NCBI RefSeq assembly: GCF_040802235.1
Contig: NC_133166.1
Coordinates: 114,404,991 to 114,468,990, forward strand
Reading direction: 5' to 3'
Length of the DNA: 64,000 nucleotides
Source of the DNA: Manis javanica
Lineage: Eukaryota > Chordata > Mammalia > Pholidota > Manidae
Program-made: the position numbers and the translations under genes
Notes under the pieces: model-generated
What the model was told of the DNA's origin: nothing
What the model saw: only the letters and a program-made list of their open reading frames with translations
The model's database searches: none
Shown: in pieces, positions 50,301 to 63,218 of the stretch
Position numbering within the stretch: the stretch's first letter is position 1
How the letters are laid out: every line of letters begins with the position of its first letter

Positions 50301-51720
50301 GGAGTGCAAACGCGCCTGCTTTTGCACACCGGCCTCTTCCAACGCTGCGTTAGGGAAGGAAGGCAGGGGCCGTCCTCCCCGCTACGGGCGGGGCTGAAAG
50401 GACCCCGCCGGGGTAGGGGGGGCCAGCCGGGCCCAGGAAGAGGGCGGGGCGGCCGCAGTGACGCGGCGGGGAGGGACGGCAGGGGCGCCGGCGGGCGGGC
50501 GTTGAGGAAGGTCGGGGCCATGGGCCCGCGCTGCGCCTCCAGAGGGTCCGGCCTCTGCTGGAACCCGAGGCCGGGGCTGGGGGCGCTCGTGGCTCCGACT
50601 CACGGCCCGTCCGCCCTGGCCCGTACAGGGTGAGGGGAGCCCACCCTAAATTAGAGGTGAGCCGGGACGCCGGCGGGAGGGCCAAGAGCACGGCTGGGGA
50701 CTGGGACTCTGGGGAGCAGAGGGAAGTGGGGACAGCGGGGCCTCTCGCCTGCTCACTGGGTGCGAGGTGGGGGTGGGAGGGGTACCTGCAGCGGAACCGG
50801 GGCGCAGGTGGGCCGAGCGGGTCTCCCAAGGCGAGGGCCCGTGGGATACCAAGTGTAGCCGCTCTTGCCTCAGCCCGAAGAGGGGTCCACCCCCGGGAAG
50901 GACGGTGGCATGGCTGCGTGGACGAGTGCCGGGGGTCTGGGAAGGATGCTGGGGAAGAGGAAGTCGAGGTCCGGGCTGCCGGCCAGGGCGGGGAAGGCAG
51001 GTCCTGGGGCCGGAGGGATTAGTTATCCGGTCCTGGGAGGTATGTTCGGGTTCGGGGGTGGGGAACACAGATGCTAAGAGGAGGGGTGCACGGGGCTGTT
51101 CCGCGGAGAGACACTCGGCGGACAAGGTTCTGTGTGGATGTCCAGGAGTGAGGGACACGGGGAAGCGGATGCAGGGGGCGAGCCCCGAGGGCGGCCGGTT
51201 GTGGAAAGCGGGCCCGCAAGGAGGGGTCCGGGAGCTTCTGGGGACGAGTCCCCAAGGGATGCTGTTTCCAGGGGGCTCAGGACGCGGCCGCTGCCGATAA
51301 GGCGAGGCTGGCCAGCCGGCCCGAGTCCGCAGCTCGGGGGGGCCCGCGTCAGCGAGCGGTTGCCACGGCGACGGACGGGGGGTGGGGGTACGAGGAAAAG
51401 AGGTCAGCGCTCAGCCCTGCTGCGGCTCCCGGCCCCCGGCGGCGCTGGGCTCGCCTCTGCCTCCCCCGTGGCGGCCCGGGCGTGGGGTCTCGCGGCCCGA
51501 GCTCCGTGGCCTGCGCGCCGGTCTCGGGGCCGCGCACCGCCGCCCCGCACTGACTGCCGCGCGGTGCGCTGCGCTAGGCGGAGCAGAGGCGGCGCGCGGC
51601 CGGCCGAGAGCCGTCAGGATGCTCATCAAGGAGTACCACATTCTGCTGCCCATGAGCTTGGACGAGTACCAGGTGGCCCAGCTCTACATGATCCAGGTGA
51701 GGGCGGTGGGAAGCCGGGGC
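50300..51720. promoter_or_regulatory. CpG island / PITPNM1 promoter and 5' UTR
   Basis: CpG-dense sequence (GGGCGGGGCGGCCGCAGTGA at about 50443, GACGCGGCGG, GGCGCGCGGCCGGCCGAG just before the ATG) over 1.4 kb, ending in the first coding exon. Several GGGCGG-type Sp1 boxes, no TATA. At least one non-coding exon is expected within it, but its limits cannot be set by eye. The start codon context is GTCAGGATGC. Confidence 0.7.
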
Positions 51721-54700
51721 CCCCGGGGGGCCCTGCTTCATTACGGAGTAAGGGCTGGAGCGCACAGGCCACACCTGGGACAAGGGTCTGGGCCCAGCTC
51801 AACGTCCTGCCCCGTCGCCCCCCTCCTCCATCCCTGCTACGGGTCTTGGACGGGCCCAGAGGCTAGAGGAGAGAAAGGTCCCCCCTTCGGATGCGGGGGC
51901 GGGGGTGGGGGTGGGGGTAGGGGCTGTGAGAAAGGAGGCAGAAGGGCCTGGTGGTGCTTCCCCACCCCTTAAGTGCCCAGCCCCTGACGGATGCTCAGCC
52001 CACATCTGATCTCCTGTAACCCTGCAGGGGCAGGGAAAGGAGCACAGGAGGGGGTGCGAGTGAGAGGCAAGCAGTGAGGAGGGGTTCTGGCTGACAGAGA
52101 AGGCTGAGAGGGGGGTCCACAAAGGGTGCAGAATTCTGGCAACCTCAGGTGGTCAGGGAGATGGGATGAGGATCAGCCTCCAAAACTGACAGAGTGGGGC
52201 AGGCAGGTACCCCAGAGGGTGAGGTTGGAGTCTGGGCTCAAGCTGCGAGAAGAATGAGCCAGGGTGGGCTCTCAGAGAAGTTGGCGCAGGGCCTCACAGA
52301 GGCCTGTTCCAGGGCACAGAGTGTGAGGAGGCTAGCGGGCCAGTATCTGGCCTCCCAGATATGTAGGCACAGAGTGTGAGGAGGCTAGCGGGCCAGTATC
52401 TGGCCTCCCAGGGTAGAGTGGACATGTTCAGGTCCCAGAGTTATAAAAGGGCAGGACCTGAGTGCTCTGGGTCAGGCCCTCAGGCCCCCACAGCACATCC
52501 TTTCGGTGCCTCCCCCTCCAAGTCATGTTCACATCACGGTCATGTTATCTTCTTAACAAAGCCTTCCCTGTCTTACCAAAATTGCAATCCCCAACTTGAT
52601 CCCCCTTACCTTAATGCACCCTTTCTTTTCTCATGACACTTAATCACCTAACATGCCATATAGTTTGCTTTTTTCCTGCTACCTGTCTCCCTGCACTAGA
52701 ACATAAGCTCCACGAGGGCAGGCTGGGATCTTTCTTTGGCTCACCAACAAATCCCAATTAAGATCATCTAAAACAATGCCTGGGACAGAGCTGAGGAAAA
52801 ATACTTGAATGAGAATGAGTGCTGAGTGGCAGAACCCAGCGGGGGATTGGACAGCAGCAGTGATCCTGAATCCAGGGAGCTGCAGGGAACCAGGGTCAGG
52901 TTTCAGGGGGCTGGAAAGGCTGGGACTAGGGCTCCAGAGTTGTGCAGGGGCCTGACCCAGCTGGGGACCCCAGGAGCTGAGCTGGGGCTGAGCCGCCCTG
53001 TCTGCTCTGCCCCCGGGGCTGCAGAAAAAGAGCCGGGAGGAGTCGAGTGGTGAGGGCAGTGGTGTGGAGATCCTGGCCAACCGGCCCTACACAGATGGGC
53101 CTGGCGGCAGCGGGCAATACACACACAAGGTGTACCACGTGGGCTCCCACATCCCAGGCTGGTTCCGGGCACTGCTGCCCAAGGCCGCCCTGCAGGTGGA
53201 GGAGGAATCCTGGAATGCTTATCCGTACACCCGAACCCGGTGAGTGGCAGGGGGTGGGCCTGGGATGCCTAGAGAAACAGTCCTGGTGTGCCCAGTAGTG
53301 ACCCTTGCCCCTGCCCCCTGCCCAGGTACACCTGCCCCTTTGTGGAGAAGTTTTCCATTGAAATAGAGACCTATTACCTCCCTGATGGAGGACAACAGCC
53401 AAACGTCTTCAACCTGACTGGGGCTGAGAGGAGACAGCGCATCCTGGGTGAGGGCTGGAGCCAGGGAGGGGACCCTGAGGCCACTCTCAGGCCACCTGCC
53501 ACCTCAATGGGCAGTCTCTGTCATGTCCCAGGCTCTCTCTGGGCCTCAGCCTCCTATCCGTGAAAGGCTACCCTCCCAATCCCAAATCGGTAAGGGGGTG
53601 GCCAGGGCTGGAGGGAGCTGGTGTTGCATAGTGCTGCTGGAACCCCCAGACACCATCGACATTGTGCGGGATGCAGTGGCCCCAGGCGAATACAAAGCAG
53701 AAGAGGACCCCAGGCTGTACCGCTCTGCCAAGACTGGCCGAGGGCCCCTAGCTGATGACTGGGCACGCACAGCGGCCCAGATGGGGCCCCTCATGTGTGC
53801 CTATAAGCTGTGCAAGGTTGAGTTCCGCTACTGGGGCATGCAGGCCAAGATTGAGCAGTTCATCCACGATGTCGGTGAGTTCCCAGCTTCGGGAGGTTTT
53901 GTTTACCCAGAATGCACCAAGCCCATGTTTGAGCCAGGGAGGCTCCCAGTCTACTGGGGACATGCAGCATAAAGCTACCATTTCCATCTGATGCTGTGAG
54001 CACTGAGGCAGAGGGCAGCGGCACAGCCTGGAGGGGAGTCAGGGGAGCCTAGCCTTCTGAGTCAGGAGAGCAGGAGGCTGGCAACGTGATCTCTGAGGTC
54101 CAGGCTGGTGCTGACATTCAGAGGTGCTGCTTTTCATCTACTAAGATGCTAATGTTCTGTGAGTGGATTCTCATCCTACAGACTCAGGATGGTCACCAGC
54201 TCTAATCAGCAACATGTGAAGGAGTTCAGGCTAAGACTGTGACTCTGATGTCATCCCCCTGGGTCTCTCCCACTCCCAGTTCCTGGGGTCCCATCCTTTG
54301 GCCCTGGTATGCTGTCTCATGCCCCCATGAACCTAACCCCGCAGCTCCTGCAGCTCAGCCCAGCCCTACCTCCCAAGTCTGAGGATGGGCCACCTGCAAG
54401 TAGAAAAAATGACTCCTGGATGGGATATAAGCTCCAGGTTTTGCATTTGGAAAAATACCAAAACGTGCAAACATGAAAAGGAAAGTTACCCACATATAAC
54501 TGCTATTAAGATTCTGATGTGTTTCCTTTCAGAGCTTATAATTATAATTCAACCAACATTACTTTATTTCCTAGATATTGAAGTTTGTAACTTTATTCCT
54601 CTGCTTAAGATGAAAATATCCCAGAATGGGTATCATCTTTTGCCACAGTGTTCATTAAGTGCCAGCACTTCCATTAACCATTAGCACCTTCCTTAACCAT

Positions 54701-57700
54701 CGACAATTTCATTAACTGTTAACGCCTTAATTATTAATTCCTCTGAAGAAGTCAGTAGGAAGACCGCTGAAAGAGAGCAAGAACAAGCATTGGTCCCAGC
54801 TTCCCCGGGTGGGGCGGGCCAGGCATTGTCAGCGCTCCGAGCTGGCTTGTCCAGAGGGATAGAAGAGGAAGTGGGCAGGGAGGGAGGTGCGGCTGGAAGA
54901 CAAATGCCCCAGTTTCCACTCCCATCTCCTGGATGGTACTTGCCCTGCCCTACTTAGTGGCTCTGGGTGGGTGGTGTGCCCAGGAGAGCCATTACCCAAG
55001 CTGGAAGTCTGAGCATGTGGTTGCAGGGGAGTTCTGGCTGGGGGCAGGGGGGTGTGTGATTCTGATGCTTGAGCACCTGCAGGTCTGCGTCGGGTGATGC
55101 TGAGGGCCCACCGCCAGGCCTGGTGCTGGCAGGATGAGTGGACAGAGCTGAGCATGGCCGACATCCGCGCACTGGAGGAAGAGACTGCCCGCATGCTGGC
55201 CCAGCGCATGGCCAAGTGCAGCACAGGCAGTGAGGGGCCCGAGGCCCATCCCCCTGGGAAACCAAGCACTGAGGCCCGGGCTGGAACCAGCCATGTTGGC
55301 ACCCCTGATGGGCCCGAGGCCCCCTCTCACCCTGACGCCTCACCTGACGCCAGCTTTGGCAAGCAGTGGTCTTCATCTTCCCGTTCCTCCTACTCATCCC
55401 AGCATGGAGGTGAGGCTGGAGCCCAGGGGTGGGAGGGAGCCCCCTCCACCCCCCACCGGGTTTGGACTCTGAGGCTGAGGCGGACATGGCCCTCCAGGGG
55501 GCGTGTCTCCCCAGAGCTTGTCCGAGTGGCGCATGCAGAACATTGCCCGGGACTCTGAGAACAGCTCCGAGGAGGAGTTCTTTGATGCCCACGGTCAGCA
55601 CCACACCCCTACTGGGGGTGGGGGGTGTCCCTAAGCAGCTCCTACCACCCCATGACACAACCCCTTGCCCCTTTAGAAGGCTTCTCTGACAGTGACGAGG
55701 TCTTCCCCAAGGAGATGACGAAGTGGAACTCCAATGACTTCATTGATGCCTTTGCCTCCCCCATGGAGGCTGAGGGGGCACCAGGTAAAGATCTCACATC
55801 AAGGTGCTGGCCACCAGCATCTTATATAGAAGTCAACTCAGTCCTGTGTTTAATGGCCTGCTAAGGTAATGTCAATCCAGAGAGGAGGGCTCATTAAATA
55901 CAGAGATGAATAGTGAGTACAGGAGTGTATGGTTGGAGTTTATTCAAGGTTCAGACATAGGGCAAAAAGTAAAGGGATTAATGTGGAGTCCGGGAAGGCT
56001 GCATGTAGAAGGTGGCACCTAAGCTGGATTTTGAAGGACTAGACCAACAGAACTTTCTGTGCTGATGAAAATGTTCTAGCCACATGTGGCTATCAAGCAC
56101 TTGAAATGTGGCTAGTGTAACTGAGGAGCTGAATTTTGTATTATTTTTTAACTCATTTCAATTTAAATAGGTGCATGTAACTAGTGGCTACCATATTGGA
56201 CAGGGGAGGATTAGAAGGAATTTTCCAGGCAAACAGGCATTGTGGGGAGAGGCATCTTATAGCAGCAGGACCGGCATGTGCAAAGGCCCAGAAGCATGAA
56301 ATGACCTAGGAGAGCAGGGTGAGAATGAGAGGGTCAGAGGGAGACGGAGTGCGGAGGGTGCTCAGGCAGACAACAGAGCATACATACCTGAGATGCCAGA
56401 TGAGGAGCTCCCCACATACCCCTCTGTCTCCACTGGCTTCCCTGTCCTACAGACCCTGGAACTGAGGCCACCAAAGACATTGGGGATGGGGCCCGAGCAC
56501 CCAGGGACTCAGAGGTGAGTATGGTTGGCCACCCCATGTTGCAGCTGTGTCCCCACACCAGCCAGGCCACCCCTCTGACACCTCTGGCACCCCATTGTGC
56601 CTGCAGGGCCGAGATGGAGCTGGGGAGCTGAGGGCTGAGGCATGTGCAGTGCACGCCCTCTTCCTCATCCTGCACAGCGGCAACATCCTGGACTCGGGCC
56701 CCGGAGATACCAACTCCAAGCAGGCAGACGTGCAGACGCTGAGTCTGGCCTTCGAGGCTGTCACCCGCGTCCACTTCCCTGAGGCCCTGGGCCATGTGGC
56801 TCTGCGCCTGGTGCCCTGCCCACCCATCTGTGCCGCTGCCTATGCCCTGGTCTCCAAGTACTGGTCAGGGGTGGAAGGGCAGGGTACACACAGGGTCCCC
56901 AAAGTCTGAACAACCGCCTGGGAGCTCCTAGGACCAGAGAGGCCTTGTGGGCAGAGCGGGGAAAGCCTGGAAACCAGATGACTGGGCCAGTCACCCACCC
57001 AGCTGGACCTCAGTTTCCAGTCAATACCTTTATCACAAAGGCCCCTTGGGTGCTAATGCTCCCATGAAGGCCCCTCGGTGCTAGCACTTGCCAGCAGGGG
57101 ACTTGGCTGGGGCAGTGGAGGGGCAGGAGGCCTCCACCCACCCACCCACCCACTATACTCCCTCCTCCCACAGCCTGAGCCCCTACAGCCATGATGGCGA
57201 CAGCCTGTCCCGCTCCCAGGACCACATTCCACTAGCTGCCCTGCCATTGCTGGCCACCTCGTCCTCCCGATACCAGGGTGCTGTGGCCACCGTCATTACC
57301 CGCACTAATCAGGCCTACACTGCTTTCCTGCGCTCGTCTGAGGGCGCCGGCTTCTGCGGGCAGGTCAGGACTTAGGGATGTTCCTGGGATCTTGCTCCTG
57401 GAGCCCTCCATCCACCCATGGCAGTCCCTGCTGATGGTGCCACCCTCTCTCCAATCAGGTGGTGCTGATCGGAGATGGTGTTGGTGGGATCCTGGGCTTT
57501 GATGCCCTCTGCCACAGGGCCAGCGCAGGCACTGGGAGCCGGGGCAGCAGCCGCCGGGGGAGCATGGTCAGTGCGGCCGGACCCTGCCTCCTTAGGTGGG
57601 GGAGGGTCTCTTCAGCCCTAGGTCTCTGCCCCCCTGGACCTCTCTGGATAGCTCCCCCACTGCCATGTCCCATCCCCTCTGGGGCTCTGCCCCCACTTCT

Positions 57701-60700
57701 TTCTCAGAGTCCCTACCCAACCCCCAAGCCTCTCCTCAATTCCAAGTAAGTAGAAATTGAGCATTTCCAGGGCTAAGGATGGTTCTGTCTCCTGTTCCAT
57801 CTAGAATAATGAGCTGCTTTCCCCAGAAGTTGGCCCAGTGCAGGACCCCCTGGCAGATGTTGGGGAGGGGCTGGGCCGGGCCAGCCCAGAACCCTCAGCC
57901 CTGCCTGTCCAGCGCACCTCCAGTGACATGGCCAGTCCTGAACCCGAGGGCTCTCAGAACAGGTGACATCCCTTCCCCATTATCCCTGCACTGAGCGTGT
58001 GCTGGGCTTCTGAGGTAGCAGCACTGAGCACCCCTTCTCCCCACAGCCTGCAGGTGGCACCCCCAACCACCACCTCTGGGGAGCCCAGGCGGGCAAGCAC
58101 AGCCTCCTGCCCACCCGCTGCCGCCTCGGAGGCTCTTGAGGGCCCCACCAGCGCCCCCTGTCTTGACTTCAAGGTCTCTGGCTTCTTCCTCTTCGGCTCC
58201 CCACTGGGCCTGGTGCTGGCTCTGCGCAAAACTGTGATGCCCACCTTGGATGGTGAGCCCGCAGGGTGGGGGCGGGGTGGCGACTTGTCCTTCATCTGCC
58301 CCTTCACCATCTTCGTCTCACCTGAGATGCTGGCATTATTGCCATCTCCCACCATACAAATTAAAAGTCCCGGCTAGAGAAGGAGACCCTGAGGCTCAGA
58401 AAGAAGGGCCTTGCCAAGGCCGAGTTTCCCAGAGTGCAACAGGAAGAACTCACACCCACAGATGCTCTGCCTGAGAAGGGCTCCGACAGGCAGGGGAATC
58501 GCTTCATCCTGAACCACATCAGCAAACCGAAGGCTCTGATCCCTGCTTGGCCAACAGACCTGAGTCACTTTAAACAGGACTCCTGTGGCCTCCCGTGGGG
58601 TGCAGTTTGGGAGGTGCTGGCTCAGGGTCCCACAGTGTGTCAGGGTGCTGCTTCCCACAGCCCCTACTTCCCAGAATGCCCAGCTAACCCCCACTCCCCA
58701 CTTTATCTTCTGGGTACCAGTGGCCCAGATGCGCCCAGCCTGTGAGCAGATCTACAACCTCTTCCATGCGGCCGACCCCTGTGCCTCCCGCCTTGAGCCC
58801 CTGCTGGCCCCCAAGTTCCAGGCCATCGCCCCACTAGCCGTGCCCCGCTACCAGAAGTTTCCCCTGGGAGACGGCTCATCCCTGCTGCTGGGTATGCCCC
58901 CAAACAAGATAAAGGGGAGAAGAGGGAGGGGCACCAGCAGGGAGGGATGCAAATGGGTCCCCCTCAAGAAAAAATGAGGCAGCTCCTACGTCATTGATAA
59001 CCTCTCATGACACCACTCCCAGGACCAGGGAGCGTTACCCTAGCCCCTTGGGGTGTCTGGATCCCCAAGATCCTCTGACACTCTCTGCCCAGGAACAGAG
59101 GCCAGTGCTGACGACTGGGCTAGCAGAGGAGGCAGAGTGACACTGGGGTGCCGGGGTCTGAGAGTAGCTGCCAGTGCGGGGAGGGGAGTGTGCTGCCGTG
59201 TCTGTGTGTAAGGGCGCTTTGTGTCTCCAGAGGCACTCGTATCCATGTGTCAGTGTGCAGCACGTACCTGTATGCATGCAAGTGGGTCTGTGTTGGGGTG
59301 GGGGTGGCAGGTGGGATGAGCTAAGAGGCAGAGCGGCCCCACCCTGCACTTCCACCCAGATGCGGGGCAGTTCAGTCTTGGTGAAGACCTAACTAGGGAG
59401 GGCTGGCAGGGAAGACGGTGGAGGTGTGGCGGCTGAGCTGTCCTGGAACCCCTGGGTGGGAAGGCAGGAGGGCAGCCTGCCCACCCTGCCACTGAGGTTT
59501 CCCCTCCTTCCCAGCTGATGCTCTGCAGACCCACTCAGGCCTCTTTCTGGAGGAGCTGGAGATGTTGGTGCCCTCAACACCCACTTCTGCTAGCAGTGCC
59601 TTCTGGAAGGGCAGTGAGTTAGGCACAGATCCTCCCACGCAGCCAGCTGCCCCCAGCACCACCAGTGAGGTGGTTAAGAGTAAGTCAGCCAGCCACCCAG
59701 CCTTGGGAGGGGACACACTGTATTTCCAAAGTCCAGCTGAAACACCCGTGCCCCCAGCATCTGCTCTGGAATGTAGGGACCCCAGCCCCCCATCTGGGAC
59801 TTGGCCAAGACTAGGCTTGGTGGAAAGGAGGGCGAGGAGAGCACCCAGGGGCCAGACAGGTAGCCTCAGAGGGGGAGGCCACCCGACTCACTGCCCGCCG
59901 TGGCTGTGCAGTCCTGGAGCGCTGGTGGGGAACCAAGCGGATTGACTACTCGCTCTACTGCCCCGAGGCGCTCACCGCCTTCCCCACCGTCACCCTGCCC
60001 CACCTCTTCCACGCCAGCTATTGGGAGTCTGCGGATGTGGTAGCCTTCATCCTGCGCCAGGTGGGCCCGGGGATATGGGGTGGGAGATGGGAATGGGGCA
60101 GGGATGGGGAGCCACAGCCTGCGGAGGGGCAGGGCCAGGGAGGGGCAGCCCCAGGCCGCCCATTCACATGGCCTTGCCGGGGCCTGCGCAGGTGATCGAG
60201 AAAGAGAGACCACAGCTGACCGAGTGCGAGGAGCCCTCCATCTACAGCCCGGCCTTCCCCAGGGAGAAGTGGCAGCGCAAACGCACGCAGGTCAAGATCC
60301 GAGTACGTGCCCCGCCCCTGCCCCCTGCGGAGCGCGGCTCTGCCCCCTCGCCCGCGCCCCCTGAGGACCTGGACCCCCTCCTTCCGCTCCGGTCCCGCCC
60401 CCGGGAGCCTCTGGTCTCTGCCCCCGCCAGCAGCATCCAGGTCTTCCCGGGCTCTCCCAGCCCGCAGCACCCTCTGCATGGCGTCCGGTGATGGCCCCGC
60501 CCCTCTCGCGACCGCGACTGGGGTGGGCAGAAGCGCCCCCCCTCGCCCTCCCCCAGGCCCTGCGCCCAGCCTTCCGCCGGTCCCGGGGCAGCGCCTCCCG
60601 CGTCCCCGCTGTCCTCCGGGCTGCCGGCTCACGCAGTCTCTTCCCGCCAGAACGTCACTTCCAACCACCGGGCGAGTGACACGGTGGTGTGCGAGGGCCG

Positions 60701-62984
60701 CCCGCAGGTGCTGAACGGGCGCTTCATGTACGGGCCCTTGGACGTGGTCACACTCACCGGAGAGAAGGTCAGGACGCAGTGGCCTTGGCCCCGGGTAGAC
60801 CCGCCCCTGTTGCGCGGACCTCACCCCAACCAGGAACGCCTGGCCCCTCCTCCTGCCCCGCCCCCCCAGACAGCTCCAGGTGCCCCCAGGTTGAGCTCCC
60901 AGCCCCATCCACCCCCGACAACAGTCCAGCCTTGGCCCTCCTTCATGCAGGCTAAGGGGCTCCCCGGGGGCTCACCTCGTGGCCCATCCAGCCCCTCCTC
61001 TCCACCAGGTGGACATCTACATCATGACACAGCCACTGTCAGGCAAATGGATCCACTTCGGTACTGAGGTCACCAACAGTTCGGGCCGCCTCACCTTCCC
61101 GGTGCCCCTTGAGCATGTGCTGGGCATTGGTGTCTACCCAGTGCGCATGGTGGTCAGGTGAGCGCCGCATGGACGGGCCTCTGTGGGGCGGGGCTCTGCT
61201 GGGCCTCACCCCATGCCACTCATGCTAGCCGCCTGTGGGCCCCAGGGGCGACCACACGTACGCTGAGTGCTGCCTGACCGTGGTGGCCCGCGGCACCGAG
61301 GCCGTGGTCTTCAGCATCGACGGCTCCTTCACTGCCAGCGTCTCCATCATGGGCAGCGACCCCAAGGTGCGCGCCGGTGCTGTGGACGTGGTCAGGTAGG
61401 AGCAGCTGCTGCCCAGCTCACAGCCGTGACCTGCTTCACCCCAGTGTATGTTGCTGACTGTGCCCCACCCCACAGGCACTGGCAGGATGCAGGCTACCTG
61501 ATCGTTTATGTCACTGGCCGGCCCGATATGCAGAAGCACCGCGTGGTGGCCTGGCTATCGCAGCACAATTTCCCCCACGGCGTCGTCTCCTTCTGTGATG
61601 GCCTCACCCATGACCCACTGCGCCAGAAAGCGATGTTCCTACAGTGCCTGGTGCAGGAGGTGTGGGGGCTGAGAAGGGTCCCGTCCATGCCCTGGGTGGT
61701 AGGACAGCAGAGGCCCACCTGGCCCCACTCCCATGGGCCCCTGGCTCCTAGCTGACCAGAGAGGCCCCTGGTCTTTAAGGCCCACTAGGGAAATCAGGCT
61801 GGTCCTGCCCACTTTGGGGCCTGGTGAGATAGGACGGTACCACCTCACCTCCACCTGGCTAGGCCGGCCCCCATACATAACAAGGTGATACTGAGGCCCA
61901 CCCAACTCCACCCCCAGCTTTACAACCTCTCCTGTTGCAGGTGGAACTGAACATTGTGGCTGGCTATGGGTCCCCCAAAGATGTAGCCGTATATGCCGCG
62001 CTAGGCCTGCCCCCGAGCCAGACCTACATCGTGGGCCGTGCGGTGCGGAAGCTGCAAGCACAATGCCAGGTAAGGACCAAGTGAGGAAGGGATTGGGAGC
62101 TGAAGCCTGGGCCTAAGGCCATAGAACCACCTGTTAGCAGCAGCAGATGGAGGTAGCCATGAGAAGGCTGGCCGGCCTCAGGAGACCTGGGCTTCTCCTA
62201 GAACAAGGGTTATGTGCAGCTGGGAGCTACTCAGCTAATAGACACACCAGGACTGATAGCTTGGGCTGGAGTGCGCTCAAGACCTGAGTGCTGGTTCCAC
62301 TCTGGCACGGCCCTGGGCATGGGCCTTGACCTTTCTGAGATTCAGCTGCTTATCTGTAAAATGGAAATGGTGAAATGGCACCAACCCTGAAAGTGCTCAT
62401 GAAGATCACATGACTTACTACTGCACACAGACATGCACGGGGCTGGACACAAAGCAAGTGCTTGCTCAATGTTAGCTGGTGTTACTTCCCCCTAAGGTCA
62501 TCTCAGGAAACTGAGGCCCAGAGAGGGCAGAGCTGGGAGTAAAGTCAAGGGGCCTTGGCTCCCAGCCTGGGATTCCCACCTCTGGGAGGAGACTCCAGGT
62601 CAGGCTATGCCAAGCCTCTAATGTAGTCGGCACTGCCCAGGGGCCTACGGAGGACAGGGGAGGGCAGCATGCGGGCCTGAGACCAACCATGCCCTCATCC
62701 CTGCCCACCGCTGCCCACAGTTCCTGTCAGATGGCTACGTGGCTCACCTGGGCCAGCTGGAGGCAGGCTCCCGCTCTCACGCTCCTGCAGGCCCCTCAAG
62801 GGCCGCCTTGGCCAAAAGCAGCTATGGCGGGGCTGCCCCTGTGGACTTCCTCCGCAAACAGAGCCAGCTGCTTCGCTCCAGGGGCCCCAGCCAGGCCGAG
62901 CGTGAGGGCCCAGGGACGCCGCCCACGACCCTGGCCCGGGGCAAGGCCCGAAGCATCAGCCTCAAGCTGGACAGTGAAGAGTGA
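51619..62984 (+). CDS. PITPNM1: membrane-associated phosphatidylinositol transfer protein 1 (Nir2/RdgB alpha1), 23 coding exons
   Basis: Exchanges phosphatidylinositol and phosphatidic acid at ER-plasma membrane contacts. Exons: 51619-51696, 53025-53239, 53326-53447, 53650-53874, 55083-55409, 55498-55593, 55677-55784, 56453-56514, 56607-56857, 57174-57363, 57459-57566, 57805-57962, 58047-58252, 58721-58891, 59515-59679, 59912-60060, 60192-60302, 60651-60767, 61009-61157, 61246-61395, 61476-61659, 61941-62069, 62721-62984. They sum to 3735 nt in one frame, 1244 residues, the human length as recalled. PITP domain about 1-255 ([18 protein letters not shown]; Thr59 in YTHKVYHVG). FFAT motif EFFDAHE at 349-355, the VAP anchor, preceded by acidic residues. 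DDHD region about 680-880 with [18 protein letters not shown]-terminal LNS2 region with [19 protein letters not shown] and [18 protein letters not shown]. End [10 protein letters not shown]. No damage seen. Confidence 0.97.
51893..51924 (+). other. G-quadruplex-prone G-tract in PITPNM1 intron 1
   Basis: Five consecutive runs of four or five G separated by single bases (GCGGGGGC, GGGTGGGGG, GGGTAGGGG) on the coding strand, about 200 bp downstream of the first coding exon. This meets the usual G3+N1-7 quadruplex pattern with very short loops. Confidence 0.75.
52314..52411. repeat. exact tandem duplication, period 53 bp
   Basis: The 45-bp segment starting GCACAGAGTGTGAGGAGGC and ending TCTGGCCTCCCAG occurs at 52314-52358 and again at 52367-52411 without mismatch, separated by ATATGTAG. 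Perfect identity in an intron means a recent event (or an assembly duplicate). Confidence 0.9.
52480..52825 (+). repeat. L2 LINE fragment in PITPNM1 intron 1
   Basis: TTCTTAACAAAGCCTTCCCTG, TCATGACACTTAATCACC, TAGAACATAAGCTCCACGAG, GGCAGGCTGGGATC, AACAATGCCTGGGACAG and CTTGAATGAGAATGAG reproduce the L2 3' consensus order. Confidence 0.8.
53875..55082. other. PITPNM1 intron 4 with an AT-rich island
   Basis: The intron is GC-rich except 54400-54760, which is AT-rich and contains repeated TTAACCATTAGC, TTAACCATCGAC, TTAACTGTTAAC and TTAATTATTAATT motifs at about 14-20 bp spacing. The AT-rich piece may be an unrecognised insertion; no family assigned. Confidence 0.45.
55920..56330. repeat. old DNA-transposon fragment in PITPNM1 intron 7
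   Basis: 56045-56205: GTTCTAGCCACATGTGGCTA, TCAAGCACTTGAAATGTGGC, TAGTGTAACTGAGGAGCTG and AGTGGCTACCATATTGGACAG. It is the inverted relative of the element at 1930-2120 (hAT-type, name uncertain). The flanking sequence at 56215-56330 is L2/MIR-like. Confidence 0.6.
62070..62720 (+). repeat. PITPNM1 intron 22 with MIR SINE
   Basis: 62280-62490 is a MIR: GCTGGTTCCACTCTGGCACG, GGGCCTTGACCTTTCTGAG, TTCAGCTGCTTATCTGTAAA and ATGAAGATCACATGAC. The rest shows a second, weaker MIR-like piece at 62500-62535. Confidence 0.7.
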
Positions 62985-63218
62985 GGCCCAACCTGTGGCT
63001 GGACCTGGGTTATTTATTCACAAACTTGAGGGGCCCAAGCAGCTACGTGTAGGAGGCCGGGGGCCTAGACCTCTGGCCCCAGCCCTGGCCTCCAACCCCA
63101 CACCCTGCATTTTGGCCCCTCAGCATTACTCTTTCATGTGGGGGGACCCAGCCCCAGGGGGAGGGAGGAGGGAGCAGTGAGGGCCCAGAGGCTTTTCCAG
63201 TGTGTATAAATCCATGAA

